Below are positions 23,355-31,129 of a stretch of 32,698 nucleotides of DNA, in pieces. Location of the stretch: the NCBI GenBank assembly GCA_002790675.1, contig PFVP01000032.1:1-32698 (forward strand), in the 5' to 3' direction. A program made the translations under genes and the position numbers. Origin of the DNA: Candidatus Moranbacteria bacterium CG_4_9_14_3_um_filter_45_14. GTDB taxonomy: Bacteria; Patescibacteriota; Minisyncoccia; Moranbacterales; UBA1568. The notes under the pieces are model-generated. The model ran no database searches. It saw only the letters and a list, made by a program, of their open reading frames with translations, and was not told the origin of the DNA. Within the stretch, counting starts at the first letter, position 1. The number at the start of each line of letters is the position of its first letter.

Positions 23355-25253
23355 ATGGATTTTTTGAAAAAACACGCTTATCTCATCGTTGCAGGGATCC
23401 TTTCTCTGCATTTCATCCTTGCTCTCGTCATTTCCAGTCAGGAATCGATGATTTATGATGAACGGGCTCATATCCCGGCTGCCTATAGCTATGTTCGCTT
23501 CGGCGATATGCGCCTCAATCCGGAACACCCGCCACTTCTCAAAGACCTTGCAGGGCTTCCTCTTCTCGCCCTTGATCTCTCTTTTCCTCTTAACTCTCCC
23601 GAGTGGCGATCAGGGACGAACGAACAATGGTCAGTCGGAGATATGTTTGTCAATTGTACGCGACCGGAGATGGGTTGCAACAATGCCGACAAGATTCTTT
23701 TCTGGTCCCGCCTGCCTATCACGCTGGTAGCCGTCGTCTTGGGCATTGCCATCTTTCTCTGGACGAAAGAACTCTCAGGGACGCTCGCGGGGCTTTTCGC
23801 CGTCACACTCTATGCTTTCGATCCCAATATCATCGCGCACAATCATTATGTCACGACTGATATCGGTATCGCTGCATTCCTTTTTTTCGCATTCTATTTT
23901 TTCGTCCGTTTCTTGAAAAATCCGAGTCTCAAGAACGTCATCATCGCCGGCATTTTCCTCGGCCTCGCAGAGCTCGCCAAAGTCTCTGCCATACTCCTCT
24001 TCCCTCTGTTCGGATTGACAGTCATTCTCTATGCACTCACAAAACAGAAACCTCCGAGTGATACACAGGGTCCTTTCTCCTTCAAACTCCGCACGCTCCT
24101 CGCATACAGTCTGAAATTCGCCGGAAGCGTTCTCGTCTGTTTCATACTCATCTGGTCTCTCTATGCCTGGAATACTATCAATATGCCAGGAGAAAAACTC
24201 GTCGACAGCGCCAACCTCTATCTCTCTCAAAAAAATGTCGCAGCGGAATTTGCGCACACTCTCGTAGTCAATACGAGTGAGAATGCTTTCCTCAAACCAC
24301 TGAGTGAATATTTCCTCGGGGTGGCGATGATAGTCGCCCGTGTTGAAAGCGGTAACCCTCATTACTTCCTCGGTGAAGTGACGATGACTCCCTCACGCTG
24401 GTATTTTCCGACTGTTTTCTTATTGAAAGAAACATTACCCTTCCTCCTGCTCCTTCTCCTCACAACATTCTTTACTATGTATCGCATCGGCAGAACTCTC
24501 ATTCAAGGGAAAAAAGCAGGTCTCTGCTCTTTCCTCTCCCGCTCTTTCCAGAATAAAACCGCTCAGTATCTCATCTTTTTCTTTGTCCTTCTGTATAGTT
24601 ACGTCAGTATCACGGGAAAATTGAACATCGGTTTCCGACACCTCTTCCCTCTGCTCCCCTTCCTCTCTATGCTCGTTGCGAAAACTGCCTTTGATTTCTT
24701 CAAACGCTTCGATACCGACAAAACGACAAAGAAAATGCTCTCATTTTTCCTCGGAGGCATCACTCTCTTTGTTATGGCCATTCCCATTCTGGCATATCCG
24801 AATTATCTCTCGTATTTCAATATCGCAGCCGGCGGACATAGCAATGGATACACATACGTCAGTGATTCCAATTACGATTGGGGACAAGATTTGAAAAGAC
24901 TCGGCTTGTTCATCGAGACACACAATCGATGCCAGGCTGGAACAGCGAATTTCAGCGAAGGAAAAAAATGCGCTCTCACGAAAGACTATCCTCCTATCGA
25001 CAAGATACGCATCGATTATTTCGGTGGTGCCAATCCTTCCGTTTCTCTCAAGGAAGTATTCATTCCTTGGTGGGATCAGAGAGAGCCGGAGCCGGGCTGG
25101 TATGCCATCTCATCATTCTTCTACCAAGAGAGTATCTATAAGGAGGAACCTGCTAATCAACAAGATTATTCTTGGCTGCGAAACATCCGGCCAGTAGCTC
25201 GTGCCGGGGATTCCATCTTTATCTATTACATCCCTAGGGAAGATGCGAGATAA
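23355..25253 (+). CDS. GT-C fold glycosyltransferase, family 39-like (2)
   Basis: This is a 632-residue polytopic membrane protein. After the first helix (about 9-27), the outer loop carries SMIYDERAHIPAAYSYVRFG with the catalytic Asp-Glu pair, then MRLNPEHPPLLKDLAGLPLL, a pattern typical of PMT-like enzymes (the EHPPLLK segment). About ten more helices follow up to about residue 490. The C-terminal part is soluble and carries YVSDSNYDWGQDLKRLGLFI, a conserved ending in this subfamily. It probably transfers a sugar from a lipid carrier at the outer face of the membrane. No Shine-Dalgarno sequence is seen. The stop codon lies inside a 13-bp direct repeat. Confidence 0.88.
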   Translation: MDFLKKHAYLIVAGILSLHFILALVISSQESMIYDERAHIPAAYSYVRFGDMRLNPEHPPLLKDLAGLPLLALDLSFPLNSPEWRSGTNEQWSVGDMFVNCTRPEMGCNNADKILFWSRLPITLVAVVLGIAIFLWTKELSGTLAGLFAVTLYAFDPNIIAHNHYVTTDIGIAAFLFFAFYFFVRFLKNPSLKNVIIAGIFLGLAELAKVSAILLFPLFGLTVILYALTKQKPPSDTQGPFSFKLRTLLAYSLKFAGSVLVCFILIWSLYAWNTINMPGEKLVDSANLYLSQKNVAAEFAHTLVVNTSENAFLKPLSEYFLGVAMIVARVESGNPHYFLGEVTMTPSRWYFPTVFLLKETLPFLLLLLLTTFFTMYRIGRTLIQGKKAGLCSFLSRSFQNKTAQYLIFFFVLLYSYVSITGKLNIGFRHLFPLLPFLSMLVAKTAFDFFKRFDTDKTTKKMLSFFLGGITLFVMAIPILAYPNYLSYFNIAAGGHSNGYTYVSDSNYDWGQDLKRLGLFIETHNRCQAGTANFSEGKKCALTKDYPPIDKIRIDYFGGANPSVSLKEVFIPWWDQREPEPGWYAISSFFYQESIYKEEPANQQDYSWLRNIRPVARAGDSIFIYYIPREDAR

Positions 25254-25274
25254 GTGATAATAGATGCGAGATAA
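25241..25274 (+). repeat. Direct repeat at the end of the second GT-C gene
   Basis: AGATGCGAGATAA occurs at 25241-25253 (holding the stop codon) and again at 25262-25274. Related GATAATAGATA-type words recur on the far side of the terminator (about 25345-25380, complementary strand), suggesting a degenerate short-repeat tract. Confidence 0.6.
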
Positions 25275-25303
25275 AAAAACCCCGAGAATTCTCGGGGTTT
25301 TTC
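25274..25303. terminator. Bidirectional terminator between GT-C gene and ftsQ-like gene
   Basis: CCCCGAGAATTCTCGGGG (25280-25297) is a perfect 18-bp palindrome with an A7 run before it and a T5 run after it. It serves the convergent 23355 (plus) and 25382 (minus) genes. Confidence 0.9.
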
Positions 25304-25381
25304 ATTCGACAAAATCTACACAAACTGTTTGGATTTATTCTGACATCACTTATCCATCATCCTGTATCTATTATCCTGTTC

Positions 25382-26356
25382 CTATTTTTTCTTCTTTTCA
25401 GAGGTGTCCTTGTTATCATTTTGTACCCGTGTATCAGGAACAGCAACGGGAATGATTTCCATGTTCGTTCCGTCACGAAAAGCATAATATGCCCGATTTT
25501 CCGCTCGCAAATCGATATAGGCGAGTTTCGATCGTTTCTCTCTCGGCAATTGTTTTTCAAAGAGAAGCTTGAGCGTATGGAGAGACGTTTCGATCGGAAT
25601 ATCCGTATCGAAATATACCTCCCACCCTTCGTCCGTTTTCGCCCGTAATTCTTCAGCGAAACGGGAAACGATAGTATATTTCGGTTCAAGCGTCAGTCCC
25701 AATCGTTCCGGAAAAAGCTCATTCATTCCGATAACGAATGCTCCGTACTTCGCATCAAAAACCTTCTCTCCGATCGTCACAGGTTTGTCACTCGTATCTG
25801 TAACAGTGATCACGAAGGCTTCATTCTCCAGAGACACCGCCTGCGTACTCTCGTGAGTGATACCATCTTCGTCTACGAGGTAGGATGAGTCAAGTGAATG
25901 CCAAATGATGATTTTTTTCCGCTCCGTCACGAGAAGCCTGAGTTTGTTCGGGAACAAACACTGTACGGAAATAGTGGCAAGCAATGGGTATGTAGTACGC
26001 AAACGTTCTTCCAGAATATGCGGTCGTACGACAAAATACGCGCGCTTGGGAAAAATACCCCAGTATTTTCCTGCCAACTGATCTGTTACAAATCCTTGTA
26101 GTGCTGTTTCCGAAATCACGTTCGTTCCTAAAGTTTCTATTTTCTCAATCAATATGAACGACGAAAAGAAGAAAAGATAGAAGAGTGTTCCGCAAAAAAC
26201 GATCCACAAGAAAAGAAGTGCTCCGCTTCTTCCATTCCCATTTTGTTTCTTTTTCAGCGTCCGCGAGTCCCGACGTTCCGGCAAGGCTTTCCGCAAAAAA
26301 TGGAAGGTTCTTTTCCTCCGGTGCTTCGGTCTGATTCGTTTGAATGGAAACCACAT
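25382..26356 (-). CDS. ftsQ: FtsQ/DivIB-like cell division protein
   Basis: FtsQ is a bitopic divisome protein linking early and late septal proteins. The protein has 324 residues: a basic cytoplasmic N-terminus (1-45), one TM helix (about 47-70, LLFLWIVFCGTLFYLFFFSS), then a POTRA domain (about 71-140, IEKIETLGTNVISETALQGF, GKYWGIFPKRAYFVV, LATISVQCLFPNKLRLLVTE). FPNKLRLLVTER fits the conserved FP..L.I...E.. ending of FtsQ POTRA domains. YLVDEDGITHE follows, as in FtsQ (Y.vD..G..f). It lies 17 nt after holB on the same strand, away from the usual dcw cluster. ATG 26356 has no clear Shine-Dalgarno sequence. Confidence 0.82.
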   Translation of the reverse strand: MWFPFKRIRPKHRRKRTFHFLRKALPERRDSRTLKKKQNGNGRSGALLFLWIVFCGTLFYLFFFSSFILIEKIETLGTNVISETALQGFVTDQLAGKYWGIFPKRAYFVVRPHILEERLRTTYPLLATISVQCLFPNKLRLLVTERKKIIIWHSLDSSYLVDEDGITHESTQAVSLENEAFVITVTDTSDKPVTIGEKVFDAKYGAFVIGMNELFPERLGLTLEPKYTIVSRFAEELRAKTDEGWEVYFDTDIPIETSLHTLKLLFEKQLPREKRSKLAYIDLRAENRAYYAFRDGTNMEIIPVAVPDTRVQNDNKDTSEKKKK

Positions 26357-26373
26357 AGGATTTTGAACCGGCT

Positions 26374-27279
26374 TTAAATTGAAAAAAAGAGTTTTTCTAG
26401 AAGCAATCGTGCGTTACTCTGTGTCGTTTTGAGCAGTGTCAGCGTCTGTTCCGCTTCCTCAAGCAATCTGAAGAAGCGCGCTGTGCGACGGATATCAGTC
26501 TCTTTGAGAGCCTGCGTATGCAGTCCCGGCAACCACCATTCCAGAAGCCGTATCGATTCAGGAACGTTTTTTGCCAATTCTTCAGCCAGTCCCAATCGCT
26601 CACCGAGTGTCAATGAAGAAAGCCGGAAAAGGCGTCCGAGTTTCTCCTGTTCTTTCGTGAAACTTTGCGGATCAAGCACCGCTTGCACGATCATCCCTGG
26701 TCTTCCGAGAGAAAAAAAGAAAGAAGCGATAGGATATTCATTTTTTCTCACAAAGAGAGCATCGATATCGTTCTCGATTTCTTTCTCTGGGACATAGTCG
26801 AAACGGATACGTTCGACACGGGAAAGAATGGTCGGTATGATGCTTCCCACCTCATGGGTGATGAGAATCATCACCGCGGACGGGTTCGGTTCTTCGAGAG
26901 TTTTCAAAATGACATTCTGCGCGGCAAGAGAAAGCTTCTGCGCATCTTCTATGATCGCCACTCGGAAACGCCCCACCGCAGGAAATCGGGCAAGAAAAGA
27001 GAGTACATCACGCATCGTTTCCACTCCGATACTTTTTTGTTTCGTCACGCTATGTTTCGTTTCTTCCTCCGGTTTCACGACAAGCACATCGAAAGGATAC
27101 GGTTTGTTTTCATTCGGTTCGAAGGATGGTTCGGAAACAAGTTCCATCGCGAATTCCAAAGCGCACAGACTTTTCCCCACGCTTTGCGGTCCGACAAAAA
27201 GATATCCCTGAGAGATTTTATTTTCTTGAGCCAATTTCTTCAATCGCTCTCTTTCTTTGTGATGGCCGATGATTTTCAT
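26374..27279 (-). CDS. holB: DNA polymerase III subunit delta'
   Basis: Delta' is the rigid stator of the clamp loader that places the beta clamp on DNA. At 301 residues, the N-terminus MKIIGHHKERERLKKLAQENK leads into SQGYLFVGPQSVGKSLCALE, with a Walker A-like loop (GPQSVGKS, about 30-37). VAIIEDAQKLSLAAQNVILK and TLEEPNP follow, the family signature, then ILSRVERIRF in place of the usual SRC motif. The four-Cys zinc site of many delta'/gamma proteins is absent. The C-terminal helical domain ends the protein. It shares a minus-strand unit with the ftsQ-like gene (17 nt) and a GT4 gene (27 nt upstream). Confidence 0.9.
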   Translation of the reverse strand: MKIIGHHKERERLKKLAQENKISQGYLFVGPQSVGKSLCALEFAMELVSEPSFEPNENKPYPFDVLVVKPEEETKHSVTKQKSIGVETMRDVLSFLARFPAVGRFRVAIIEDAQKLSLAAQNVILKTLEEPNPSAVMILITHEVGSIIPTILSRVERIRFDYVPEKEIENDIDALFVRKNEYPIASFFFSLGRPGMIVQAVLDPQSFTKEQEKLGRLFRLSSLTLGERLGLAEELAKNVPESIRLLEWWLPGLHTQALKETDIRRTARFFRLLEEAEQTLTLLKTTQSNARLLLEKLFFSI

Positions 27280-27306
27280 AGCTTGAAGATTTTCAACTGT
27301 AAGATT

Positions 27307-28461
27307 TCAATCAATATGTGCTCCTATGAATTTTCTCATACTTTCCTGAAAATTTTCTTTCGTCAGATGGGCGACCGATTGTTTCATCAACGCTTTATCA
27401 TATTTCCCTTCATTCTGTAGAAAACGCAACACCCCTTCGGCGATGATTTCTGGCGTCGCCGAATGGAATAATTCCCCGGTCTTCCCCTGCTGTACGATCT
27501 CCTTCACACCGCCATACGCATAGGCGATTACGGGCGTACCGAAAGAAAGTGCTTCCGCGATAACCATTCCGAAATCTTCTTCTGAGGGGAACAAAACTGC
27601 CCGTGCACCACTATAAAGCCTGACAAGTTCGCTCTCTTCGACAAATCCTCTGAAAACGATATTCTTTTCTGCCATTCCTTCAAGAGCCTGACGCTGTGGA
27701 CCATCACCGACAATCACCATGGGAAGTTCCAGTTTGTTGAAGGCCTCGATGACCTTATCGATTTTCTTGGAACGGGTCAGGCGAGAAACGACAAGAAAAT
27801 GTGTACGTTCTGCAATCGTTCTCTGAGATGAAGGCTCCAAAGATTTCTCAAACAATGCGAGAGCTCCGGGATATACCACCGTACTTTCACGCCGATAGTA
27901 TTTCTTCACCCGAGCCTCTGTAAATTTCGAATTCACCAAAAGTGCATCCGGACGCTCTGCCGCCTGTCTGTCCCACACACGGAGATAGCTCATAAACATA
28001 CGCAGAAGAATCTTCCTCTTCCCGCGTGCCCCGAATTCTCCCAAATACTGTTCGTGATAATCCCACGCGTAACGCATCGGAGAATGTAGATACGCGATAT
28101 GTTTCGTATTGAGGCGTGTGATGATGCCTTTGCTCCAGGCTCCGGAAGAAGATATCACCAGATCAAAATCCCGCAAATCAAACGACTCAACCGCAACGGG
28201 AAAAAATGGCAGAAAGAATCGATAACGTTTTTTCAAAAAACGTGGCAATTTCGATAGCCACGACACCCGGATATCGCGCCCTTTAAAATACTCTCCCATC
28301 CGTTCTTTATCATAGAGGAGCGTATAGATCGGCGCCTCGGGATACATCTCTGCTATCGCTTCGAATACCCGTTCCGCACCGCCATAAGCCACCAAAAAAT
28401 CATGCACCAATGCCACCTTTTTTGGCTTATCAGAGGTATCTTGTGAGGGTTGACTTTCCAT
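27307..28461 (-). CDS. GT4 family glycosyltransferase (1)
   Basis: This is a 384-residue cytoplasmic GT-B enzyme of family GT4. The N-terminal domain carries VALVHDFLVAYGGAERVFEA (Gly-rich acceptor loop) and HIAYLHSPMRYAWDYHEQYL, a segment typical of WbaZ/mannosyltransferase-like enzymes. The C-terminal domain carries HFLVVSRLTRSKKIDKVIEA, IVGDGPQ and the EX7E motif in PSEEDFGMVIAEALSFGTPV. It transfers a nucleotide-activated sugar, probably during assembly of a lipid-linked surface glycan. It diverges from a small membrane protein gene whose promoter overlaps its 5' end (28450-28478). Confidence 0.9.
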   Translation of the reverse strand: MESQPSQDTSDKPKKVALVHDFLVAYGGAERVFEAIAEMYPEAPIYTLLYDKERMGEYFKGRDIRVSWLSKLPRFLKKRYRFFLPFFPVAVESFDLRDFDLVISSSGAWSKGIITRLNTKHIAYLHSPMRYAWDYHEQYLGEFGARGKRKILLRMFMSYLRVWDRQAAERPDALLVNSKFTEARVKKYYRRESTVVYPGALALFEKSLEPSSQRTIAERTHFLVVSRLTRSKKIDKVIEAFNKLELPMVIVGDGPQRQALEGMAEKNIVFRGFVEESELVRLYSGARAVLFPSEEDFGMVIAEALSFGTPVIAYAYGGVKEIVQQGKTGELFHSATPEIIAEGVLRFLQNEGKYDKALMKQSVAHLTKENFQESMRKFIGAHID

Positions 28462-28478
28462 AAAATATATACTATACT
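28450..28478 (+). promoter_or_regulatory. Strong promoter for the small gene at 28526
   Basis: TTGACT (28450-28455), a 17-nt spacer and TATACT (28473-28478) are near-consensus. The -35 lies inside the 5' end of the divergent GT4 gene, so the two genes may interfere. The predicted start is near 28485. Confidence 0.7.
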
Positions 28479-28525
28479 GTAGGGTAAACTAATTTTGGTT
28501 TATGTTTCTCAAAAAGGAGAATCAA

Positions 28526-28714
28526 ATGAACTGGAACAACCTATTTATAAGCATCATCGTTGGAGAGTTTGCGGGGTTGGTGGTTCTAGAGATAGAACCA
28601 TCCGAACGAATCGCCTGGTATTTTGCCACTTTCCTAGCGACGACACTCCTGTGGCTAATATTCATGACTTTGGTGGATATTCGCAACAGGTTACCGCCAC
28701 CGCCGGAGCCATAA
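28526..28714 (+). CDS. Small two-TM membrane protein
   Basis: From ATG 28526 this encodes 62 residues: MNWNNLFISIIVGEFAGLVV starts a first helix (about 5-22), and FATFLATTLLWLIFMTLVDI forms a second (about 32-51), ending in a Pro-rich tail RNRLPPPPEP. ATG 28526 is chosen over ATG 28502 because AAAAGGAG lies 6 nt upstream. A near-consensus promoter and a downstream terminator support a real monocistronic gene. No family is recognised. The tight hairpin of two helices, small size and strong expression signals resemble phage-holin-like or small stress membrane proteins, but nothing proves either. Confidence 0.65.
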   Translation: MNWNNLFISIIVGEFAGLVVLEIEPSERIAWYFATFLATTLLWLIFMTLVDIRNRLPPPPEP

Positions 28715-28738
28715 ACCTGGCGCAATGCGCCCCACCCG

Positions 28739-28780
28739 AAACGGTCCCACCAATATGTGCGTGACCGTTTCAAACTTTTT
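28739..28780 (+). terminator. Terminator of the small membrane protein gene
   Basis: AAACGGTC (28739-28746) and GACCGTTT (28763-28770) form an 8-bp stem, followed by CAAACTTTTT. A second small hairpin, GGCGC-AAT-GCGCC, lies just before it at about 28719-28731. Confidence 0.65.
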
Positions 28781-29993
28781 AGAGCATCTCTCCAATTTCC
28801 TCGGCGCAACGCACCCAACCGAAGCGACTCACATTCTGGGTCGCTTTTTCTATTATACCATTTCGGAGGTTCTTCTCCGAAAGGACTTTCCAAACGCCTT
28901 CTCTGATACTTTCCGCGCTCTTTGGGTTCATATACATCGCCCCCCTCTCACCGCCGACTTCCGGCAAAGACGAGACAGCAGATGTCACCACCGGCACGCC
29001 AACCGACTGCGCTTCCAGAACAGGAATGCCAAATCCTTCATACAGGGAAGGGAACAAAAAAACATCCGCTCCTCTGAGCAACTCCCACTTCTCTGCTTCA
29101 TCAACATACCCCATTTCCGTAATATAAATAGAGGATGGAGAGTGAAAGATAGAGGATGCTATCCTTTCATAGCCATAGCCCGGTTTTCCAACCAGTACCA
29201 ACCGATGAGGGATGTTTTTCTCCCTTTTCAAAATATTGAATGCTTCGATGATTCGAATGATATTCTTCCTTTCTTCTAACCTGCCGATGAAAAGGAGGTA
29301 GGGCGTATCCTGTATGCTGTATTTCGCATCTGATGCGTCATACGTGTTCTCATACCCCTCATATATCACGTGAATTTTTTCTTCCGGGACATCGTACAGA
29401 CGCATGACATCTTTTTTGGTGTTTTCTGAAACACAGATAACAGCTTCCGAAGCAGAGCAGGAAAAACGGATGGACAGTTGCATATACAGACGATCCAGAA
29501 ATGAATAGCTGTCTTTGCAAAATTCATATTCCAAACCATGAATGGTGACAATGGTTTTCTTCAACCCACCTGCGACACTATGCTCGAATGAACAAGAAGA
29601 TATTCTGTGAAAAACTTTCCTTATAAATACAGCTACACTGCTGTATAAAAGCGTAGCATTGCGGGCAGGATGAATAAAAGGCACAGTATGTGCGGGAACA
29701 AACAGAATATCTGGTGTATGTAAAACCATTTCGATAGAAAGCGCTATCTGTGTCCAAAAGCGCGGTGCCCAGATGCCCCGCACGCTCCAATTGAAAGGAA
29801 GAGGGAAATCGATTTCTGGGAGAACAAAATGGAAGGAGCTATTCCGAAAAACAATCTTCTTGCGCACATACAAAATCACCTGTTTCTGAGGGAGAATGAC
29901 TTCTCGTAAATGTTTTATCGTTTGATAAGCATATTCCTCGATCCCCGTCCGTCGTTTCAAGAATGCCCTCGATGCATCGATGCCGATTACCAT
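28779..29993 (-). CDS. GT4 family glycosyltransferase (2)
   Basis: From ATG 29993 this is a 404-residue GT-B glycosyltransferase. The N-terminus is MVIGIDASRAFLKRRTGIEE, the acceptor-side loop of GT4 enzymes that starts GIDAR...GIG.Y. VTIHGLEYEF and AVICVSENTKKDVMRLY follow. The C-terminal donor domain has YLLFIGRLEERKNIIRIIEA and the EX7E motif in LYEGFGIPVLEAQSVGVPVV. ATG 30026 is also open, but adds a hydrophobic stretch encoded by a dispersed repeat, so the shorter start is preferred. A small direct repeat within the coding sequence encodes SSIFHSPSSIYITEMG (around 29129-29158). It probably acts with GT4 (1) in surface-glycan assembly. Confidence 0.88.
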   Translation of the reverse strand: MVIGIDASRAFLKRRTGIEEYAYQTIKHLREVILPQKQVILYVRKKIVFRNSSFHFVLPEIDFPLPFNWSVRGIWAPRFWTQIALSIEMVLHTPDILFVPAHTVPFIHPARNATLLYSSVAVFIRKVFHRISSCSFEHSVAGGLKKTIVTIHGLEYEFCKDSYSFLDRLYMQLSIRFSCSASEAVICVSENTKKDVMRLYDVPEEKIHVIYEGYENTYDASDAKYSIQDTPYLLFIGRLEERKNIIRIIEAFNILKREKNIPHRLVLVGKPGYGYERIASSIFHSPSSIYITEMGYVDEAEKWELLRGADVFLFPSLYEGFGIPVLEAQSVGVPVVTSAVSSLPEVGGERGAMYMNPKSAESIREGVWKVLSEKNLRNGIIEKATQNVSRFGWVRCAEEIGEML

Positions 29994-29995
29994 AA

Positions 29996-30063
29996 CAATT
30001 AACAAAAAACAATTAACAAAAAACAATCTTTACCGCTGACTGTTGGCTGTTAATTGTTAACTG
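29996..30063 (-). repeat. Dispersed upstream repeat, copy 2
   Basis: The reverse complement of 29996-30028 matches 5457-5489 at 32 of 33 positions. GTTAACTG at 30056-30063 matches the CAGTTAAC block of copy 1. It lies directly upstream of GT4 (2). Confidence 0.7.
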
Positions 30064-30064
30064 A

Positions 30065-31081
30065 TTATTTTGCTAACATAATACTCCGCTTATACACTTC
30101 CAAATTCTCGAGCACGATGCCAGTACCTTTCACGACACAAAACGCCGGATCATCAGCCACATAACAGGGCACATTGATGGTCTTCGATATGAGCTGATCC
30201 AGATATTTCAGCTGTGCCGTTCCTCCGGAAAGTACCATACCCTTGTCCATAATATCAGCGGCAAGCTCCGGCGGTGTCTCCTGCAAGACTTGCTTGATGA
30301 CATTGACGATTTCACGCAATTCATCTTGGATAGCCTCCGTCACTTCGTTCGAAGAAATGGTGACTGTTTTCGGCAAACCTCCCATCAGATCGCGTCCGCG
30401 CACTTCGATATGGTCTTCTTTCACCTGTGCGATGGCAGAACCAATCTTAATTTTGATCTCCTCAGCCGTCCGATCCCCGATGGCGAGACTGTACTTCCGT
30501 TTGATATAATCAGAAATCGCCTGATCGATACGATTACCACCGACGCGAGCACTATGAGCGGCAACAATTCCTCCCAAAGAAATGATAGCGATTTCCGATG
30601 TTCCGCCACCGATATTGATGATCATATTTCCCTGTGCCGCGTGGATAGGAATGCCCGCCCCGATAGCCGCCAAAATCGGTTCCTTCACGACATAGGCTGT
30701 TTTGGCACCGGCTTTGAGAGCGGCATCGATGACGGCACGGCGCTCCGTCGAAGTCACTCCTGCCGGAATAGAGAGGACGACTTCCGGACGGAAAAAACGC
30801 AGACGACCGCTCATGCGATTCAAAAAATATTTGAGCATCGCTTCCGTCACGCGATAATCGGCGATAGCTCCATCTTTGAGTGGTTGGCTAGCCACGATTG
30901 TATCTGGCGTACGTCCGAGCATCTCCTTGGCTTCATTCCCGACAGCAATCACTTTGTTTTCAAACAAAGAAATCGCCACGACGGAAGGTTCATTGATTAC
31001 CACGCCTTGACCAGGAACGAAAACAAGCGTATTCGTCGTTCCGAGATCAATGCCAATTTTTCGTAAAAACATCGGTTTCAT
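30065..31081 (-). CDS. mreB: Rod-shape determining protein MreB
   Basis: MreB is the bacterial actin that guides lateral-wall synthesis. The phosphate-1 loop is IGIDLGTTNTLVFVPG (about 9-24). VVINEPSVVAIS, DGAIADYRVTEAMLKYFL, LSIPAGVTSTERRAVIDAAL (phosphate-2/connect region), NIGGGTSEIAIISLGGIV (about 152-169) and GMVLSGGTAQLKYLDQLI (adenosine motif) are all diagnostic. The length of 338 residues is normal. It follows murA on the minus strand with a 48-nt gap. ATG 31081 and ATG 31072 are both possible; neither has a Shine-Dalgarno sequence. Presence of MreB implies a rod or elongated cell. Confidence 0.97.
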   Translation of the reverse strand: MKPMFLRKIGIDLGTTNTLVFVPGQGVVINEPSVVAISLFENKVIAVGNEAKEMLGRTPDTIVASQPLKDGAIADYRVTEAMLKYFLNRMSGRLRFFRPEVVLSIPAGVTSTERRAVIDAALKAGAKTAYVVKEPILAAIGAGIPIHAAQGNMIINIGGGTSEIAIISLGGIVAAHSARVGGNRIDQAISDYIKRKYSLAIGDRTAEEIKIKIGSAIAQVKEDHIEVRGRDLMGGLPKTVTISSNEVTEAIQDELREIVNVIKQVLQETPPELAADIMDKGMVLSGGTAQLKYLDQLISKTINVPCYVADDPAFCVVKGTGIVLENLEVYKRSIMLAK

Positions 31082-31129
31082 ATCTGAGAATGAAATATAT
31101 GATATTCTTGAAATTCAAACCGCTTCTCC

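Noticed and set aside
26665..27420. 251-residue plus-strand ORF
   Set aside because: It is antisense to holB and the end of GT4 (1); Phe/Arg/His-rich shadow without a recognisable fold.
29994..30026. 11-residue longer start of GT4 (2)
   Set aside because: The extra residues are hydrophobic and encoded by the dispersed AT-rich repeat; MVIGIDASR is the normal family N-terminus.
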